Part shown: piece by piece, positions 34,023 through 42,640 of the stretch | Layout of the letters: every line of letters begins with the position of its first letter | How positions within the stretch are numbered: the first letter of the stretch is position 1 | From: Metabacillus kandeliae | GTDB lineage: Bacteria; Bacillota; Bacilli; Bacillales; Bacillaceae | DNA: 64,000 bases | Direction of reading: 5' to 3' | Assembly: GCF_021166585.1 (NCBI RefSeq) | Contig: NZ_JAJOZE010000001.1 | Location: forward strand, 948,062-1,012,061 | Translations under genes and position numbers: made by a program | Notes under the pieces: generated by a model | The model's database searches: none | The model's input: only the letters and a program-made list of their open reading frames with translations | What the model was told of the DNA's origin: nothing

Positions 34023-34622
34023 ATGGCAGCTGAATTTTTCTCAGCCATTGAGAACAGAAGATCCATATATGGAATAAGCAAGGAGACAGTCGTTTCTGAT
34101 GAGAGGATTCAGGAGATTATCGAGTTTGCTGTAAAGCATGCTCCCTCAGCATTTAATTCTCAAAGTGCAAGAGCAGTTGTAGTCCTTGGAGAGCAGCATG
34201 ATAAGCTTTGGGATTTGACGAAAGAAACACTTCGGGCAATCGTGCCTGCTGAAAACTTTTTTCCAACAGAAGAGAAAATGGCAGGCTTTAAAAGCGGGTA
34301 TGGCACAGTACTGTTTTTTGAAGATCAGCATGTTGTAAGAGAATTTCAGGAAAAATTCGCATTTTATGCGGACAATTTCCCAATTTGGTCACAGCAATCA
34401 TCTGGCATGCTGCAGTTTGCCATCTGGACTGGTTTGGAAAGCGAAGGCTTTGGTGCTTCCCTTCAGCATTATAACCCGCTGATTGACGAGCAGGTTAAAG
34501 AAGAGTGGGATGTTCCTGAGAACTGGAAGCTGATCGCTCAAATGCCTTTCGGAAAACCAACAGCGCCACCAGCAGAGAAGCAATATCAATCTTTGGAAAG
34601 CCGGGTAAAAGTGTATAAGTAA
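34023..34622 (+). CDS. Nitroreductase family protein
   Basis: FMN-dependent nitroreductase of 199 residues. AIENRRSIYGISKE is the FMN phosphate-binding N-terminal run, KHAPSAFNSQSARAVVV the second FMN contact, and EGFGASLQHYNPL the third. It resembles the HBN1/YodC-like group in Firmicutes. ATG at 34023 follows GAGGAGGAAAG; the earlier in-frame ATG lacks a site. Physiological substrate unknown. Confidence 0.9.
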   Translation: MAAEFFSAIENRRSIYGISKETVVSDERIQEIIEFAVKHAPSAFNSQSARAVVVLGEQHDKLWDLTKETLRAIVPAENFFPTEEKMAGFKSGYGTVLFFEDQHVVREFQEKFAFYADNFPIWSQQSSGMLQFAIWTGLESEGFGASLQHYNPLIDEQVKEEWDVPENWKLIAQMPFGKPTAPPAEKQYQSLESRVKVYK

Positions 34623-34670
34623 GTTATAAAAGAGTAAACAGCACTTTCCATAGCAGACAGTTTTTAAAAG

Positions 34671-34706
34671 GCAGTATTCCCTGTTATGGGCAGTGCTGCT
34701 TTTTTA
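34671..34706 (+). terminator. Intrinsic terminator
   Basis: GCAGTATTCCC pairs with GGGCAGTGCTGC using two G-U pairs and one bulge, then TTTTTT. Confidence 0.65.
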
Positions 34707-34786
34707 ATGCCTGGGGAAGTAATAAGTATTTCTGAAGCGAGCAGCTGTTATTAGAAATAAAGGGGCAATGATAGAGAGAAGAGAAC

Positions 34787-34885
34787 TTAAGCATGAACAG
34801 TTTTCATTTTGTGGCTAACGGCTTTTAAAATAAATAATTTTTCTTTAGCGGTCAGCATTCTCCAGCTTCCTGCACGGATTACCAT
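34787..34885 (-). CDS. Possible 32-residue basic peptide
   Basis: Short frame beginning MVIRAGSWRMLTAKEKLFIL and ending HKMKTVHA, with several lysines and arginines. AAAAGGAG lies nine bases before the ATG, and promoter-like sequence is found 42 bases further up. Too short for codon statistics and I recognise no family, so it may be a real small protein or chance. Confidence 0.4.
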   Translation of the reverse strand: MVIRAGSWRMLTAKEKLFILKAVSHKMKTVHA

Positions 34886-34926
34886 TTTGCAGCACTCCTT
34901 TTCCAAAAGTTTTCTATATAGAGTTT

Positions 34927-34952
34927 ATACCGTCTTTGTAAAATATTGAAAC
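34927..34952 (-). promoter_or_regulatory. Candidate promoter for the small basic peptide
   Basis: Minus strand GTTTCA, 14 bases, CGGTAT is one mismatch per box from the sigma-B consensus. An overlapping TTTACA, 16 bases, TATATA is a weaker sigma-A alternative. Confidence 0.35.
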
Positions 34953-35065
34953 CTTTAAACGTTCTACAAAAAACTCGTTTCAGCCTTCTGTTCATGGCTG
35001 ATCTTACCGAATAAAGAGATAGAAGAGCGAATAACCAAAATTATTGCAGAAAAAAAGACAGTGAT

Positions 35066-35518
35066 TTATTTTTCACTGTCATCCTTTTTCATATCTTCCG
35101 GTGCGGGGTTTTCCTCTGAAAACTCTGTGGCAAATGCAAAGCTTCGATTCAGCTCAAAGCCTTCTGCAGCATTCTCCTTAATATCTGAAGCGATGAACCG
35201 GTGTACGAGGACTTCGACAGCTGTAATGACAGATGCCGCTATGATGCTTCCCCATGCAATTTGCAAATACCCATTCAGCAGGACGCTTCCAAATATCCAC
35301 ACGCTCATATAAGTAATGGCAAATTCGGCGGCTAAAGCCTTTGCGTTGCCAAGTGCGGGAAGGATAATAAGATCACCCAGCAGATAAGTGAAGAATGTTG
35401 CGAAAAAACTGAAGGATAAGATATCCACGAATGTGGCATCAAAAAACAAATCAAGTCCGGCAGCAAAAGCAACTACCCCTGTTAAAAATTTTATACCAAG
35501 TGCAATGATATGCCTCAC
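35066..35518 (-). CDS. DUF2512 membrane protein (YndM family)
   Basis: Protein of 150 residues with four hydrophobic segments (IIALGIKFLTGVVAFAAG, FFATFFTYLLGDLIILP, FAITYMSVWIFGSVLLNG, WGSIIAASVITAVEVLVHRF) and an acidic tail, matching DUF2512. The GTG at 35518 is chosen because GGAGGAGGT precedes it; the longer frame has no site. Function unknown; B. subtilis YndM is expressed in sporulation contexts, which cannot be judged here. Confidence 0.82.
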   Translation of the reverse strand: MRHIIALGIKFLTGVVAFAAGLDLFFDATFVDILSFSFFATFFTYLLGDLIILPALGNAKALAAEFAITYMSVWIFGSVLLNGYLQIAWGSIIAASVITAVEVLVHRFIASDIKENAAEGFELNRSFAFATEFSEENPAPEDMKKDDSEK

Positions 35519-35595
35519 TAGAGACACCTCCTCCATAACAGTTTGATCAAATTGGCAGGAATCATACATAGGAGAGAGGCACTCTCTGATAAAGA

Positions 35596-35787
35596 TTAAT
35601 TAAAATAAATAAATAACCCTAAACCGGCAATCATGATTACAGCAAGTACTGCATAAATGAGAGACAGCCCAAGCAGATTTTTTTTAGTTGATGAAGAGTA
35701 TTCCTTTTCGCCTTTACCGCCAATGACAATCGTACCGACAAGGGAAAGAACGCCTGTCAGGACTACTAACACAATTGAAATAGCCAT
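35596..35787 (-). CDS. Small two-helix membrane protein
   Basis: Protein of 63 residues: hydrophobic segment at residues 2-22, polar GKGEKEYSSSTKKN loop, second hydrophobic segment from residue 38 to the end. A GGCGGTGG site precedes the ATG. It lies upstream of the DUF2512 gene in the same direction, so the two may share a transcript. Family not recognised. Confidence 0.7.
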   Translation of the reverse strand: MAISIVLVVLTGVLSLVGTIVIGGKGEKEYSSSTKKNLLGLSLIYAVLAVIMIAGLGLFIYFN

Positions 35788-35904
35788 GATCCACCGCCGA
35801 ATTTTTATTGAATATTCTGAAAATATTAAAACATAATACTTTTCCTTAAACAGATTTCCTGTTATAGTATCTTTTACACTAGTTCATTTAAAGGGGAATA
35901 AGTC

Positions 35905-36204
35905 ATGAAAGCAAAAATTAACCGCAATGCTGCAAAAGTTTTGAATAACATGCTGGCAGAAGAGGAAGCAAAAGCTCAGCATGTGAGGGTTTCGATCACC
36001 CATATGCATGGAGATCACGCCCATTATGAGATTGGCCTTGATGTACCAAATGAGCATGATGAACTGGTTGAAACAGACAAAGGAATTACCGTCCTGCTTG
36101 ATAAGCGTGAGGAATTTCTCGATGGTGTTTGGATTCAGTATTATTACGTTCCTGAAGAAGGATTTGTGATAACCAACCCTTCAAAAGGCGGCCATCATCA
36201 TTAA
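35905..36204 (+). CDS. HesB/IscA-like protein lacking cysteines
   Basis: Protein of 99 residues. FLDGVWIQYYYVPEEGFVI aligns with the C-terminal half of the HesB/IscA fold. A-type carriers bind Fe-S clusters through three cysteines, but this protein has none. Instead it has a histidine-rich HMHGDHAHYEIG loop and a GGHHH C-terminus. It may bind a metal by histidines or have lost the cluster role. GGGGAATAA precedes the start. An Rrf2 regulator gene follows. Confidence 0.75.
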   Translation: MKAKINRNAAKVLNNMLAEEEAKAQHVRVSITHMHGDHAHYEIGLDVPNEHDELVETDKGITVLLDKREEFLDGVWIQYYYVPEEGFVITNPSKGGHHH

Positions 36205-36249
36205 TAGTATAGCATAAAACGCTTGGAAAAAGATGTAAATACATTTTAA

Positions 36250-36270
36250 CTGTAATGAATTTAGTTACAG
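36250..36270. promoter_or_regulatory. Inverted repeat upstream of the Rrf2 gene
   Basis: CTGTAA, nine bases, TTACAG, in an AT-rich setting about 30 bp before the Rrf2-type gene. Rrf2 proteins bind such dyads and often autoregulate. Confidence 0.5.
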
Positions 36271-36300
36271 AATTTTGCCTAAAGAGGAGGCGGGTGAAAA

Positions 36301-36747
36301 GTGAACAGTGAATTTACGATTGCTGTCCATAGTCTTGTTTATCTGGCTTACCTGCCTGATCATATGGCAACAAGTGAATGCATTGCCCGAAATGTCTCTA
36401 CAAATCCTGCAAGAATCAGAAAAGTTATGAGCTGTCTGAAAAAAAACGGATTTATTGCAACAAAAGAGGGTATAGGTGGAGGATACATCCTTAATCTTGA
36501 TCCGATGGAAATGAATCTTGGAGAAATATACAGAGCATTATCCTGCGGCTCAATTAAACCGAGCTGGCTGACAGGCGATCCTGAAGGCACCTGTCCTGTT
36601 TCTTCTAAAATACAGCCTGTGATGGATCAAGTATTTGAGCAGGCTGAAGATGTATTAGAAACATTCCTGAACTCCATAACAATTGCATCTTTGCTTCATA
36701 GAGTGAAACATCATGCTGATGAATTGCATATAGATCGACTATTATAA
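36301..36747 (+). CDS. Rrf2 family transcriptional regulator
   Basis: Protein of 148 residues. The winged helix spans roughly residues 1-80 (FTIAVHSLVYLAYLP, NPARIRKVMSCLKKNGFI, IGGGYILN). Only two cysteines fall in the region where cluster-binding Rrf2 proteins carry three (LSCGSIKPSW, GTCPVS), so Fe-S sensing as in IscR or NsrR is uncertain. GTG start behind GAGGAGG. Gene regulated unknown; a palindrome upstream suggests autoregulation. Confidence 0.88.
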   Translation: MNSEFTIAVHSLVYLAYLPDHMATSECIARNVSTNPARIRKVMSCLKKNGFIATKEGIGGGYILNLDPMEMNLGEIYRALSCGSIKPSWLTGDPEGTCPVSSKIQPVMDQVFEQAEDVLETFLNSITIASLLHRVKHHADELHIDRLL

Positions 36748-36771
36748 ATGAAACGAGAGGAGCAGTATACG

Positions 36772-37146
36772 ATGAACGACAACCAAACCTTTATCAAAAC
36801 TGGAGATTGGATTCGCGGTAAATTAAAAAGCGGGGAAATGATTTACGGATATATCGAAGGAATTGAAGCATCAAATGGTGTTGTAAAGGTCAAAGTTGTA
36901 CACTGCGACAATCCGCATATTGCGGGCAGAACAATAGGGGTTTTAAGCAAATGGGTTGAAAAAACGGCGATGTCAAAAGCCATTTCAAAAGAACAGCTGC
37001 AGCAGATTATTGATTTGGCTCTTTTAACGAATGATAAGGAATGGTTTCTTGAGCTTACAAACCAGCTGAAAGCTGACAGCCCTGCAGTAATGGAAAAAGA
37101 TAAAAAAGCAAAAGAATCAGATAAAAACAGCTACTTTTTTAAATAG
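36772..37146 (+). CDS. IDEAL domain protein
   Basis: Protein of 124 residues. The C-terminal helix pair QLQQIIDLALLTNDKEWFL resembles the Bacillus IDEAL domain, found in small proteins of the genus. The N-terminal part has a small beta-rich segment (GDWIRGKLKSGEMIYGYIEG). ATG at 36772 follows GAGAGGAG; the listed earlier in-frame ATG lacks a site. It lies in a likely operon with the Rrf2 and DUF3219 genes. Function unknown. Confidence 0.75.
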   Translation: MNDNQTFIKTGDWIRGKLKSGEMIYGYIEGIEASNGVVKVKVVHCDNPHIAGRTIGVLSKWVEKTAMSKAISKEQLQQIIDLALLTNDKEWFLELTNQLKADSPAVMEKDKKAKESDKNSYFFK

Positions 37147-37168
37147 CCATTAAAAAGTGAGGGACTGG

Positions 37169-37447
37169 ATGGAACAGACTGTTACTTTAAATAACCGAGA
37201 GATCAAGACTTATGATTTTAAAGATGAATCGGCGGACAAGAAAAAAATCTCTTTTCGTTTTAAAGTCAGAAGCGGCCAGGAATATCATGATATCACTGTC
37301 CTGTTGTACGAAAACAATTTTAAAGTTGAGGTGCCTGAAAGCAATTTAAGCTTCCAAGGCACTATAACCAATTACTTTTCTACCGTAACGAATTTATACA
37401 AAGAAAATGAAACAGGGGAATTCACTCTTGAATTAACCGAAAAATAA
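37169..37447 (+). CDS. DUF3219 family protein (YkvR-like)
   Basis: Protein of 92 residues, mainly beta strands: ISFRFKVRSGQEYHDITVLLYENNFKVEVPE and LSFQGTITNYFSTVTNLY match YkvR of B. subtilis in order (strings split here by a gap). The ATG at 37169 follows GTGAGGG. It is the last gene before a terminator. Function unknown. Confidence 0.8.
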   Translation: MEQTVTLNNREIKTYDFKDESADKKKISFRFKVRSGQEYHDITVLLYENNFKVEVPESNLSFQGTITNYFSTVTNLYKENETGEFTLELTEK

Positions 37448-37451
37448 GGAA

Positions 37452-37478
37452 GCCTCCATTTTTTAATGGAGGTTTTTC
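37452..37478 (+). terminator. Intrinsic terminator
   Basis: CCTCCATT pairs with AATGGAGG, followed by TTTTT. Confidence 0.8.
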
Positions 37479-37518
37479 GTTTGCAACGGTGCAGATGTAT
37501 TAATATTTTGTAAACTTA

Positions 37519-37545
37519 ACGCAAATTTGTTCCTTTTTAACGCAA
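37519..37545. promoter_or_regulatory. ACGCAA half-sites upstream of the LacI gene
   Basis: TTAACGCAAA occurs twice, the ACGCAA cores 21 bp apart (37519 and 37540). Similar half-sites appear downstream of the same LacI gene, before the binding-protein gene. They may be operators for this regulator. Confidence 0.45.
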
Positions 37546-37593
37546 AATGAGCTATGTTTCTGAAGAAGAAATATAATTATTGGTGGGTTAATC

Positions 37594-38604
37594 ATGGCAA
37601 CCATTAAAGATATTGCGCTTAAAGCACAAGTTTCAATTGCAACGGTTTCCAGAATATTGAGCGGCAATAAAACGTATTCTTTTTCAAATGAAACAGTTTT
37701 AAAAGTTAAAGAAGCTGCTGCAGAGCTCGATTATTTCAGCCGCAAAAAGCTCAGGCCGCTGAAACAGGCTGGAGCAGCAAAAGAAGCCTTTTCTATCAGC
37801 ATTGTATATTGGTTTAAGGAAGAACAGGAGCATGAATTTTTATATTACAGAGAAATCCGTTCAGGGATTGAAAAAAGATTCATCTCTAAAAACATTCCTT
37901 TCAGACATTATTATACAGTGGAAAAGTTTCAAAAAAACAAGAACAAAAATACGGATGGCATTATAGCGGTGGGAAAATTTTCAACACAGGAAATACAGGT
38001 TCTTCAAGAAAATTCAAGCAATATTATTTTTGTTGATTCTTCTCCGGACCCTCTTTTATTCGACAGTGTCACAGCAGATTTTTTTGCTGCAATGAAAGAT
38101 TTGATCGAGTATTGCATTGAAAAAGGGCACAGGAAAATCGGCTATATTGGCAAGAAGGAATACGTCGGGGACGGTCAGGCGTACCCTGATATAAAAGAAG
38201 AAAGCTACCAGCTTATTATGAAGAGCAAAGAATTATATGACCCGTCCTTCCATCTTGTGATCGATGATCCGACTCCTTCAGCCGGCTTTGAAATTGCCAA
38301 TCACTCGCTAAACAAGAAGATGCCTGATGCTTTTATTGTTTTTTCAGATACTGTTTCTTTAGGGGTTTTAAGCGCCTTTCAGGAAGCCAGCTTAAAGGTG
38401 CCTGATGACATTTCCATTATCAGCTTTGATGATTTGCCCATTGCCAGATATACATACCCTTCTCTCAGCACGGTCAAAATTTTCACAGAACAGATGGGAA
38501 TGGCAGCAGCGGACATCCTTTGCGAACGAATCAGCCAAAACATAGAAATTCCGAGAAAGATTGTTATCCCTCATAAAGTCATCATCCGGAACAGCAGCCG
38601 CTAG
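37594..38604 (+). CDS. LacI family transcriptional regulator
   Basis: Protein of 336 residues. N-terminal HTH (IKDIALKAQVSIATVSRILSG) followed by a periplasmic-binding-protein-like ligand domain (NIIFVDSSPD, SIISFDDLPIARYTYPSLSTV). It precedes an ABC importer, a TIM-barrel enzyme and an MFS carrier, so it most likely represses that locus until a sugar or related inducer appears. ACGCAA half-sites flank it on both sides. Confidence 0.92.
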   Translation: MATIKDIALKAQVSIATVSRILSGNKTYSFSNETVLKVKEAAAELDYFSRKKLRPLKQAGAAKEAFSISIVYWFKEEQEHEFLYYREIRSGIEKRFISKNIPFRHYYTVEKFQKNKNKNTDGIIAVGKFSTQEIQVLQENSSNIIFVDSSPDPLLFDSVTADFFAAMKDLIEYCIEKGHRKIGYIGKKEYVGDGQAYPDIKEESYQLIMKSKELYDPSFHLVIDDPTPSAGFEIANHSLNKKMPDAFIVFSDTVSLGVLSAFQEASLKVPDDISIISFDDLPIARYTYPSLSTVKIFTEQMGMAAADILCERISQNIEIPRKIVIPHKVIIRNSSR

Positions 38605-38622
38605 GTCTGCTGTTTTTTTTTT
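38591..38622 (+). terminator. Terminator over the LacI gene end
   Basis: ACAGCAG pairs with CTGCTGT, followed by nine T residues; the gene's stop is in the loop. Confidence 0.7.
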
Positions 38623-38671
38623 GCGATAAAATGACGCAAATAATAAGGTTTTTGCATGATTATTTACGCAA
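38621..38671. promoter_or_regulatory. TTGCG/CGCAA dyads before the ABC importer genes
   Basis: TTGCG-N9-CGCAA at 38621-38639 and TTGCA-N10-CGCAA at 38652-38671, the ACGCAA cores 32 bp apart. These share half-sites with the region before the LacI gene, and lie about 95-150 bp before the importer start. Confidence 0.5.
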
Positions 38672-38766
38672 CATTTACAATGTTTTTATTTAACTTCTAT
38701 CACTGGTTTACATAGTACCTGTACCATTTAGTTTGTTAGGCAATCAAACAACCAGGGGGTTAGAAA

Positions 38767-39840
38767 ATGCTTAGAAGTGCAAAGTACTTATCTTTTTTCC
38801 TTGTTCTAATGATCATGTTAGCTGGCTGTTCTGCTGGCGGAGCGGATTCAGCTGCTGAAGGAGATGCTTCTGCAGCTAAAGAAGAGAAGAAGATTGTGGT
38901 TTATTCACCGCACGGCGAGGAAATGCTCAATGGCATGGCTGAGAAATTTGAAAAAGATACAGGCATTAAAGTGGAATTCTTAACAATGGGCGGCGGGGAA
39001 TTAGTTGACCGCATAAGGGCTGAAAAGGAAAATCCGCAAGCGGATGTGATTTACGGAAACCCATCCTCCGTTTTTAATGAAATGAAGACTGATGGATTGT
39101 TAGAAAAATCTTCTCCTTCCTGGGCCGGCTCTATTGACCCGATGTTTAAAGATAAAGACGGCTATTGGTACGGTACCATTCAAACACCTGTCGTCATGTT
39201 TTACAATAACAAAGCACTTGACGCGAAAGATGCTCCGAAAGACTGGACGGACTTAGCCGATCCAAAATATAAAGATCAAATTATTGTCCGCAGCACAACG
39301 TCTGCTGCTTCCCGTGCTGCTTTTGCAAGCCTGATTGATCAATTTGATCAAAAAGGAACTTTAGAAAAAGAAGGCTGGGACTTTCTAAAAAAGATGGACA
39401 GCAATATTAAAAAACAAGTTTCTGATTCTTCCTTAATGTTCCAGTCCATTGCAAGAGGAGAAGGCTCTATCGGCTTCTGGACGCTTGACGGCATTATCGA
39501 AAATACTGAAAAAAATAATATGCCATTTACAATGATTGATGCAAAAAGCGGCAGCCCTGTGATTACAGACGGAATCGCCATGATTAAAGGAGCTAAGCAC
39601 CCAAGCGCAGCAGAGAAATTTATTGAATATGCAGGAAGCAAGGAAACGCAGAATGAGCTTGCAAAAGACTTTAACCGTATGCCGACCAACAAAGAAGCAT
39701 TGAAAACATCCCCTGATTGGATGAAAAACTTCAATTACAAGCCAATGGATGTAGACTGGGAGAACCTGGCCGTTCACTCTTCCGAATGGCTGCAAAAATA
39801 TGAAGATAATATTCGTGACACTTCAAAAGTACAGCAATAA
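38767..39840 (+). CDS. ABC transporter substrate-binding lipoprotein (AfuA/FbpA-like)
   Basis: Secreted binding protein of 357 residues with the lipobox LAGCSAG at residue 19. The mature part resembles the Fe(3+)/2-aminoethylphosphonate class: KIVVYSPHGEEMLNGMAEKFEK, ADVIYGNPSSVF and the GTIQTPVVMFYNNKAL hinge. Length fits. Family specificity ranges from iron to sugar phosphates and aminoalkylphosphonates. Here the LacI regulator and TIM-barrel partner suggest an organic substrate rather than iron; this is inference. Confidence 0.9.
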   Translation: MLRSAKYLSFFLVLMIMLAGCSAGGADSAAEGDASAAKEEKKIVVYSPHGEEMLNGMAEKFEKDTGIKVEFLTMGGGELVDRIRAEKENPQADVIYGNPSSVFNEMKTDGLLEKSSPSWAGSIDPMFKDKDGYWYGTIQTPVVMFYNNKALDAKDAPKDWTDLADPKYKDQIIVRSTTSAASRAAFASLIDQFDQKGTLEKEGWDFLKKMDSNIKKQVSDSSLMFQSIARGEGSIGFWTLDGIIENTEKNNMPFTMIDAKSGSPVITDGIAMIKGAKHPSAAEKFIEYAGSKETQNELAKDFNRMPTNKEALKTSPDWMKNFNYKPMDVDWENLAVHSSEWLQKYEDNIRDTSKVQQ

Positions 39841-39871
39841 AAAATAGGGGGGCTGTCCCCCCTATTTTTTA
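39839..39871 (+). terminator. Intra-operon hairpin after the binding-protein gene
   Basis: AAAATAGGGGGG pairs with CCCCCCTATTTT. It sits between the binding protein and ATPase genes; such hairpins often partly terminate and raise binding-protein expression. Confidence 0.75.
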
Positions 39872-39890
39872 TCAGCAGGGAGGACCTTTC

Positions 39891-40946
39891 ATGTCTGTCA
39901 TTATGGATGGAATTTCAAAAAGTTTTGGGAATTTTAAGGCTGTCGAGAATCTTCAGCTGGAAGTAAAGGAAGGGTCTTTTTTTACCTTCCTTGGTCCATC
40001 AGGGTGCGGTAAAACAACAACTCTCCGGATGATTTCCGGATTTACGTATCCAGATAGCGGAACAATTTATATCGGAAATGAGAATGTCACATACACAGCC
40101 CCTGAAAAAAGAAATATTGGCATGGTCTTTCAAAACTATGCTCTTTTTCCGCATATGAATGTGTTTGAAAATGTGGCCTATGGATTGATCATGAAAAAAT
40201 TTAAAAAACAGGATATCAAGATACGGGTTCAAAAGTATCTCGAAATGGTGGAGCTCAGCGGCTCTGAAAGCAAAAAAATTTCCGAGCTCTCAGGCGGACA
40301 GCAGCAGAGGATAGCACTTGCCCGCTCCCTCGCGATGGAGCCCCGCATTCTTTTACTGGATGAACCGCTGTCAAACCTTGATGCCAAGCTCAGGGAAACG
40401 ATGAGGGCAGAGCTGAAGCGAATTCAGCAAGAATTAGGAATTACGACGATTTATGTGACCCATGATCAGACGGAAGCCTTAACAATGTCTGACCAAATAG
40501 CCGTTTTTAACAAAGGGATATGCCAGCAGGTCAGTACGCCGGAAATGCTCTACGATAAGCCGGCCAATAGCTTTGTTGCTTCATTTATAGGAGAAGCGAA
40601 TCTTTTTCCTGCCAAAAAGACAAAAAAAGGCATCCTGCTCGGCAGCGGTGCTGAACTGATCACTTTGCCTGATGCAGAAGGGGAATTTGCATTAATCCGC
40701 CCTGCTTCAATAAAAATCAGCAAAATAAAAAAGCCGGAGATGAATTGCTTTGAAGGGGTTGTTTCAGAAAAGCAATTTTATGGAACACATACATCCTATA
40801 CAGTAAACGCAAAGGGACTAAGCTTTAAAGTCAATTCTGTTCATCAGGCAGATGGCTATTACCATGAGGGTGATGAGGTCTTTTTAACTATTGATATAAA
40901 AGATATTACTCTTGTGCCGGAAGGGTATGGAGGGACATACAAATGA
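39891..40946 (+). CDS. ABC transporter ATP-binding protein
   Basis: Protein of 351 residues. Walker A GPSGCGKTTT near residue 38, Q-loop NYALFPHMN, signature LSGGQQQRIALARSL, Walker B ILLLDEPLSNLDAKLR, and a C-terminal TOBE-like domain (EFALIRPASIKISK) as in importers of the FbpC/PotA/MalK type. It overlaps the permease gene by four bases (ATGA). Powers the neighbouring importer at the cytoplasmic membrane. Confidence 0.94.
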   Translation: MSVIMDGISKSFGNFKAVENLQLEVKEGSFFTFLGPSGCGKTTTLRMISGFTYPDSGTIYIGNENVTYTAPEKRNIGMVFQNYALFPHMNVFENVAYGLIMKKFKKQDIKIRVQKYLEMVELSGSESKKISELSGGQQQRIALARSLAMEPRILLLDEPLSNLDAKLRETMRAELKRIQQELGITTIYVTHDQTEALTMSDQIAVFNKGICQQVSTPEMLYDKPANSFVASFIGEANLFPAKKTKKGILLGSGAELITLPDAEGEFALIRPASIKISKIKKPEMNCFEGVVSEKQFYGTHTSYTVNAKGLSFKVNSVHQADGYYHEGDEVFLTIDIKDITLVPEGYGGTYK

Positions 40947-42625
40947 GCACTCTTGCCAAAAAGAGATGGATAACTGGTATAGCGCTGATTCCCCTCTTAT
41001 GGATTCTGATCGGCTTTATTCTTTATCCGACATTGAATACTGTGTCTTTAAGCTTTTTTCATAACAGCAGATTCAGCCTGGAATATTATCAGCAGTTTTT
41101 TACATATTCCAAAAACATGGAGGCATTCCGGAATACCCTCATGGTGGGCTTTGCGACTGTTATCATTTGCGGTGTGATAGGAACTGCCCTTGCCATTTTT
41201 GTAAATGTGTTCAGCTTTCCGGGAAAAAAGCTCATGCATTTGCTTTTGCTTTCCCCGATTATGCTGCCGGGAGTTGTAACAACCATTGTTTTTATGCAGC
41301 TTTACAGTGAAAGCGGCCTTGTAACAAAAACTGTTCAGCTTCTTTTTCACATGAAAGAGCCTCCATTTGAGCTGAAAGGATTCTGGGGCATTATGTTTAT
41401 TCATGCCTATACACAATATATCTTTTTTTATGTCAATGTTTCAGCAGGACTAAAGCGGATAGACCAATCACTGATTGAAGCTGCTAAGAACATGGGCGCC
41501 TCCAGCTGGAAAGTGTACCGCACCATTATCCTGCCATTAATGACGCCAGCCCTTGTCGCTTCATCAGTTTTAACATTTATGACAGCAGTAGGGTCGTTTG
41601 CGGCACCGATGCTTGTCGGAGGCTCCTTCAGGGTTATGAGCGTTCAGATTTTAATGACAAAGGTGAACAATTACCTGGAGCTTGCAGCTGTTCAGGGAAT
41701 TATGCTTTCCCTTATTTCTGTCGGATTTCTTCTTGTGATGAGGTGGTTTGAAACGAGAAGGGACTACACCGTTTCAGTGAAAGGAAGGGTGACAGGGACC
41801 ATCAGGATTGAAAGCACTCTGGCAAAATGGGTGTTTGTCCTGGTATCCTGTTTGCTTGTCTTCATTATTATCCTGCCAATTTTTACGCTGATTCTTCTGT
41901 CATTTGTTAAACAGGGAACTTGGATTGCCGAAATTTATCCTTCCGTATTCAGTTTTGATAATTATGTACAATTTTTCACAGAGCCAAGAGTGATGCAGCC
42001 GTTTATCAACAGCATCAATATGGCTGTTCTTTCGACTGCACTGGCTGTTGCTGTCGGCAGCATTTCTTCCTACATCATTATAAAAACAAAGCTGAAGCTG
42101 AAATGGCTGATTGAGGTGCTTGTTCTGCTGCCGTGGGCACTTCCCGCCAGTACTGTGGCCATTAATATGGTGGCTGGATTTAATGTGCCGAATATTTTTT
42201 CGTTTAATCAAGTTCTTGCCGGCAGTTATTGGATTTTACCGCTGACGTATTTCGTGGGAATGCTGACTCTGATTGTCCGCTCAACTAACGCGTCACTTTT
42301 GCAGCTGCATCCGTCCATTGAAGAAGCATCCAGAAGCCTTGGAGCCAGCTGGTTTTCAACTTTCAGAAAAATCGTCATTCCCATTGTCATGCCAGGTATT
42401 TTAGCCGGTGCATTGCTTGGTTTTATAGGAGCTCTAGGAGACTATACTTCTTCCGCTCTGATGTATACAGTCCACAACATCCCAATCTCAGTGGAAATGA
42501 TCAGCAAAATGTATGATTTTAATATTGGACTCTCTATGTCATACGGTGTCATTCAAGTTGGCATTACCATTTTAGTGATTTTAGTCAGTCAAAAGCTCGG
42601 TAAAATCGGTGATTTTAAATTTTGA
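40943..42625 (+). CDS. ABC transporter permease, two fused halves
   Basis: Protein of 560 residues with about twelve hydrophobic segments. Each half has one EAA-type loop for ATPase contact: EAAKNMGASSWKVYRTIILP in the first and EASRSLGASWFSTFRKIVIP in the second. This internally duplicated layout is typical of FbpB-type permeases. It works with the ATPase and binding protein upstream. The TIM-barrel gene follows after 15 bases. Confidence 0.93.
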   Translation: MSTLAKKRWITGIALIPLLWILIGFILYPTLNTVSLSFFHNSRFSLEYYQQFFTYSKNMEAFRNTLMVGFATVIICGVIGTALAIFVNVFSFPGKKLMHLLLLSPIMLPGVVTTIVFMQLYSESGLVTKTVQLLFHMKEPPFELKGFWGIMFIHAYTQYIFFYVNVSAGLKRIDQSLIEAAKNMGASSWKVYRTIILPLMTPALVASSVLTFMTAVGSFAAPMLVGGSFRVMSVQILMTKVNNYLELAAVQGIMLSLISVGFLLVMRWFETRRDYTVSVKGRVTGTIRIESTLAKWVFVLVSCLLVFIIILPIFTLILLSFVKQGTWIAEIYPSVFSFDNYVQFFTEPRVMQPFINSINMAVLSTALAVAVGSISSYIIIKTKLKLKWLIEVLVLLPWALPASTVAINMVAGFNVPNIFSFNQVLAGSYWILPLTYFVGMLTLIVRSTNASLLQLHPSIEEASRSLGASWFSTFRKIVIPIVMPGILAGALLGFIGALGDYTSSALMYTVHNIPISVEMISKMYDFNIGLSMSYGVIQVGITILVILVSQKLGKIGDFKF

Positions 42626-42640
42626 GAAGGCAGGTGCAGC

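Larger units (their letters stand above)
34707..35065. other. Intergenic region between nitroreductase and DUF2512 genes
   Basis: About 360 bp. It holds a short minus-strand frame (34787-34885) with a ribosome site and promoter-like sequence, listed separately. The rest is AT-rich; no other structure could be supported. Confidence 0.5.

Noticed and set aside
34660-34700. Repeated CAGT words after the nitroreductase as a further 21-bp array
   Set aside because: Spacings are not 21 bp and the words are explained by a terminator hairpin.
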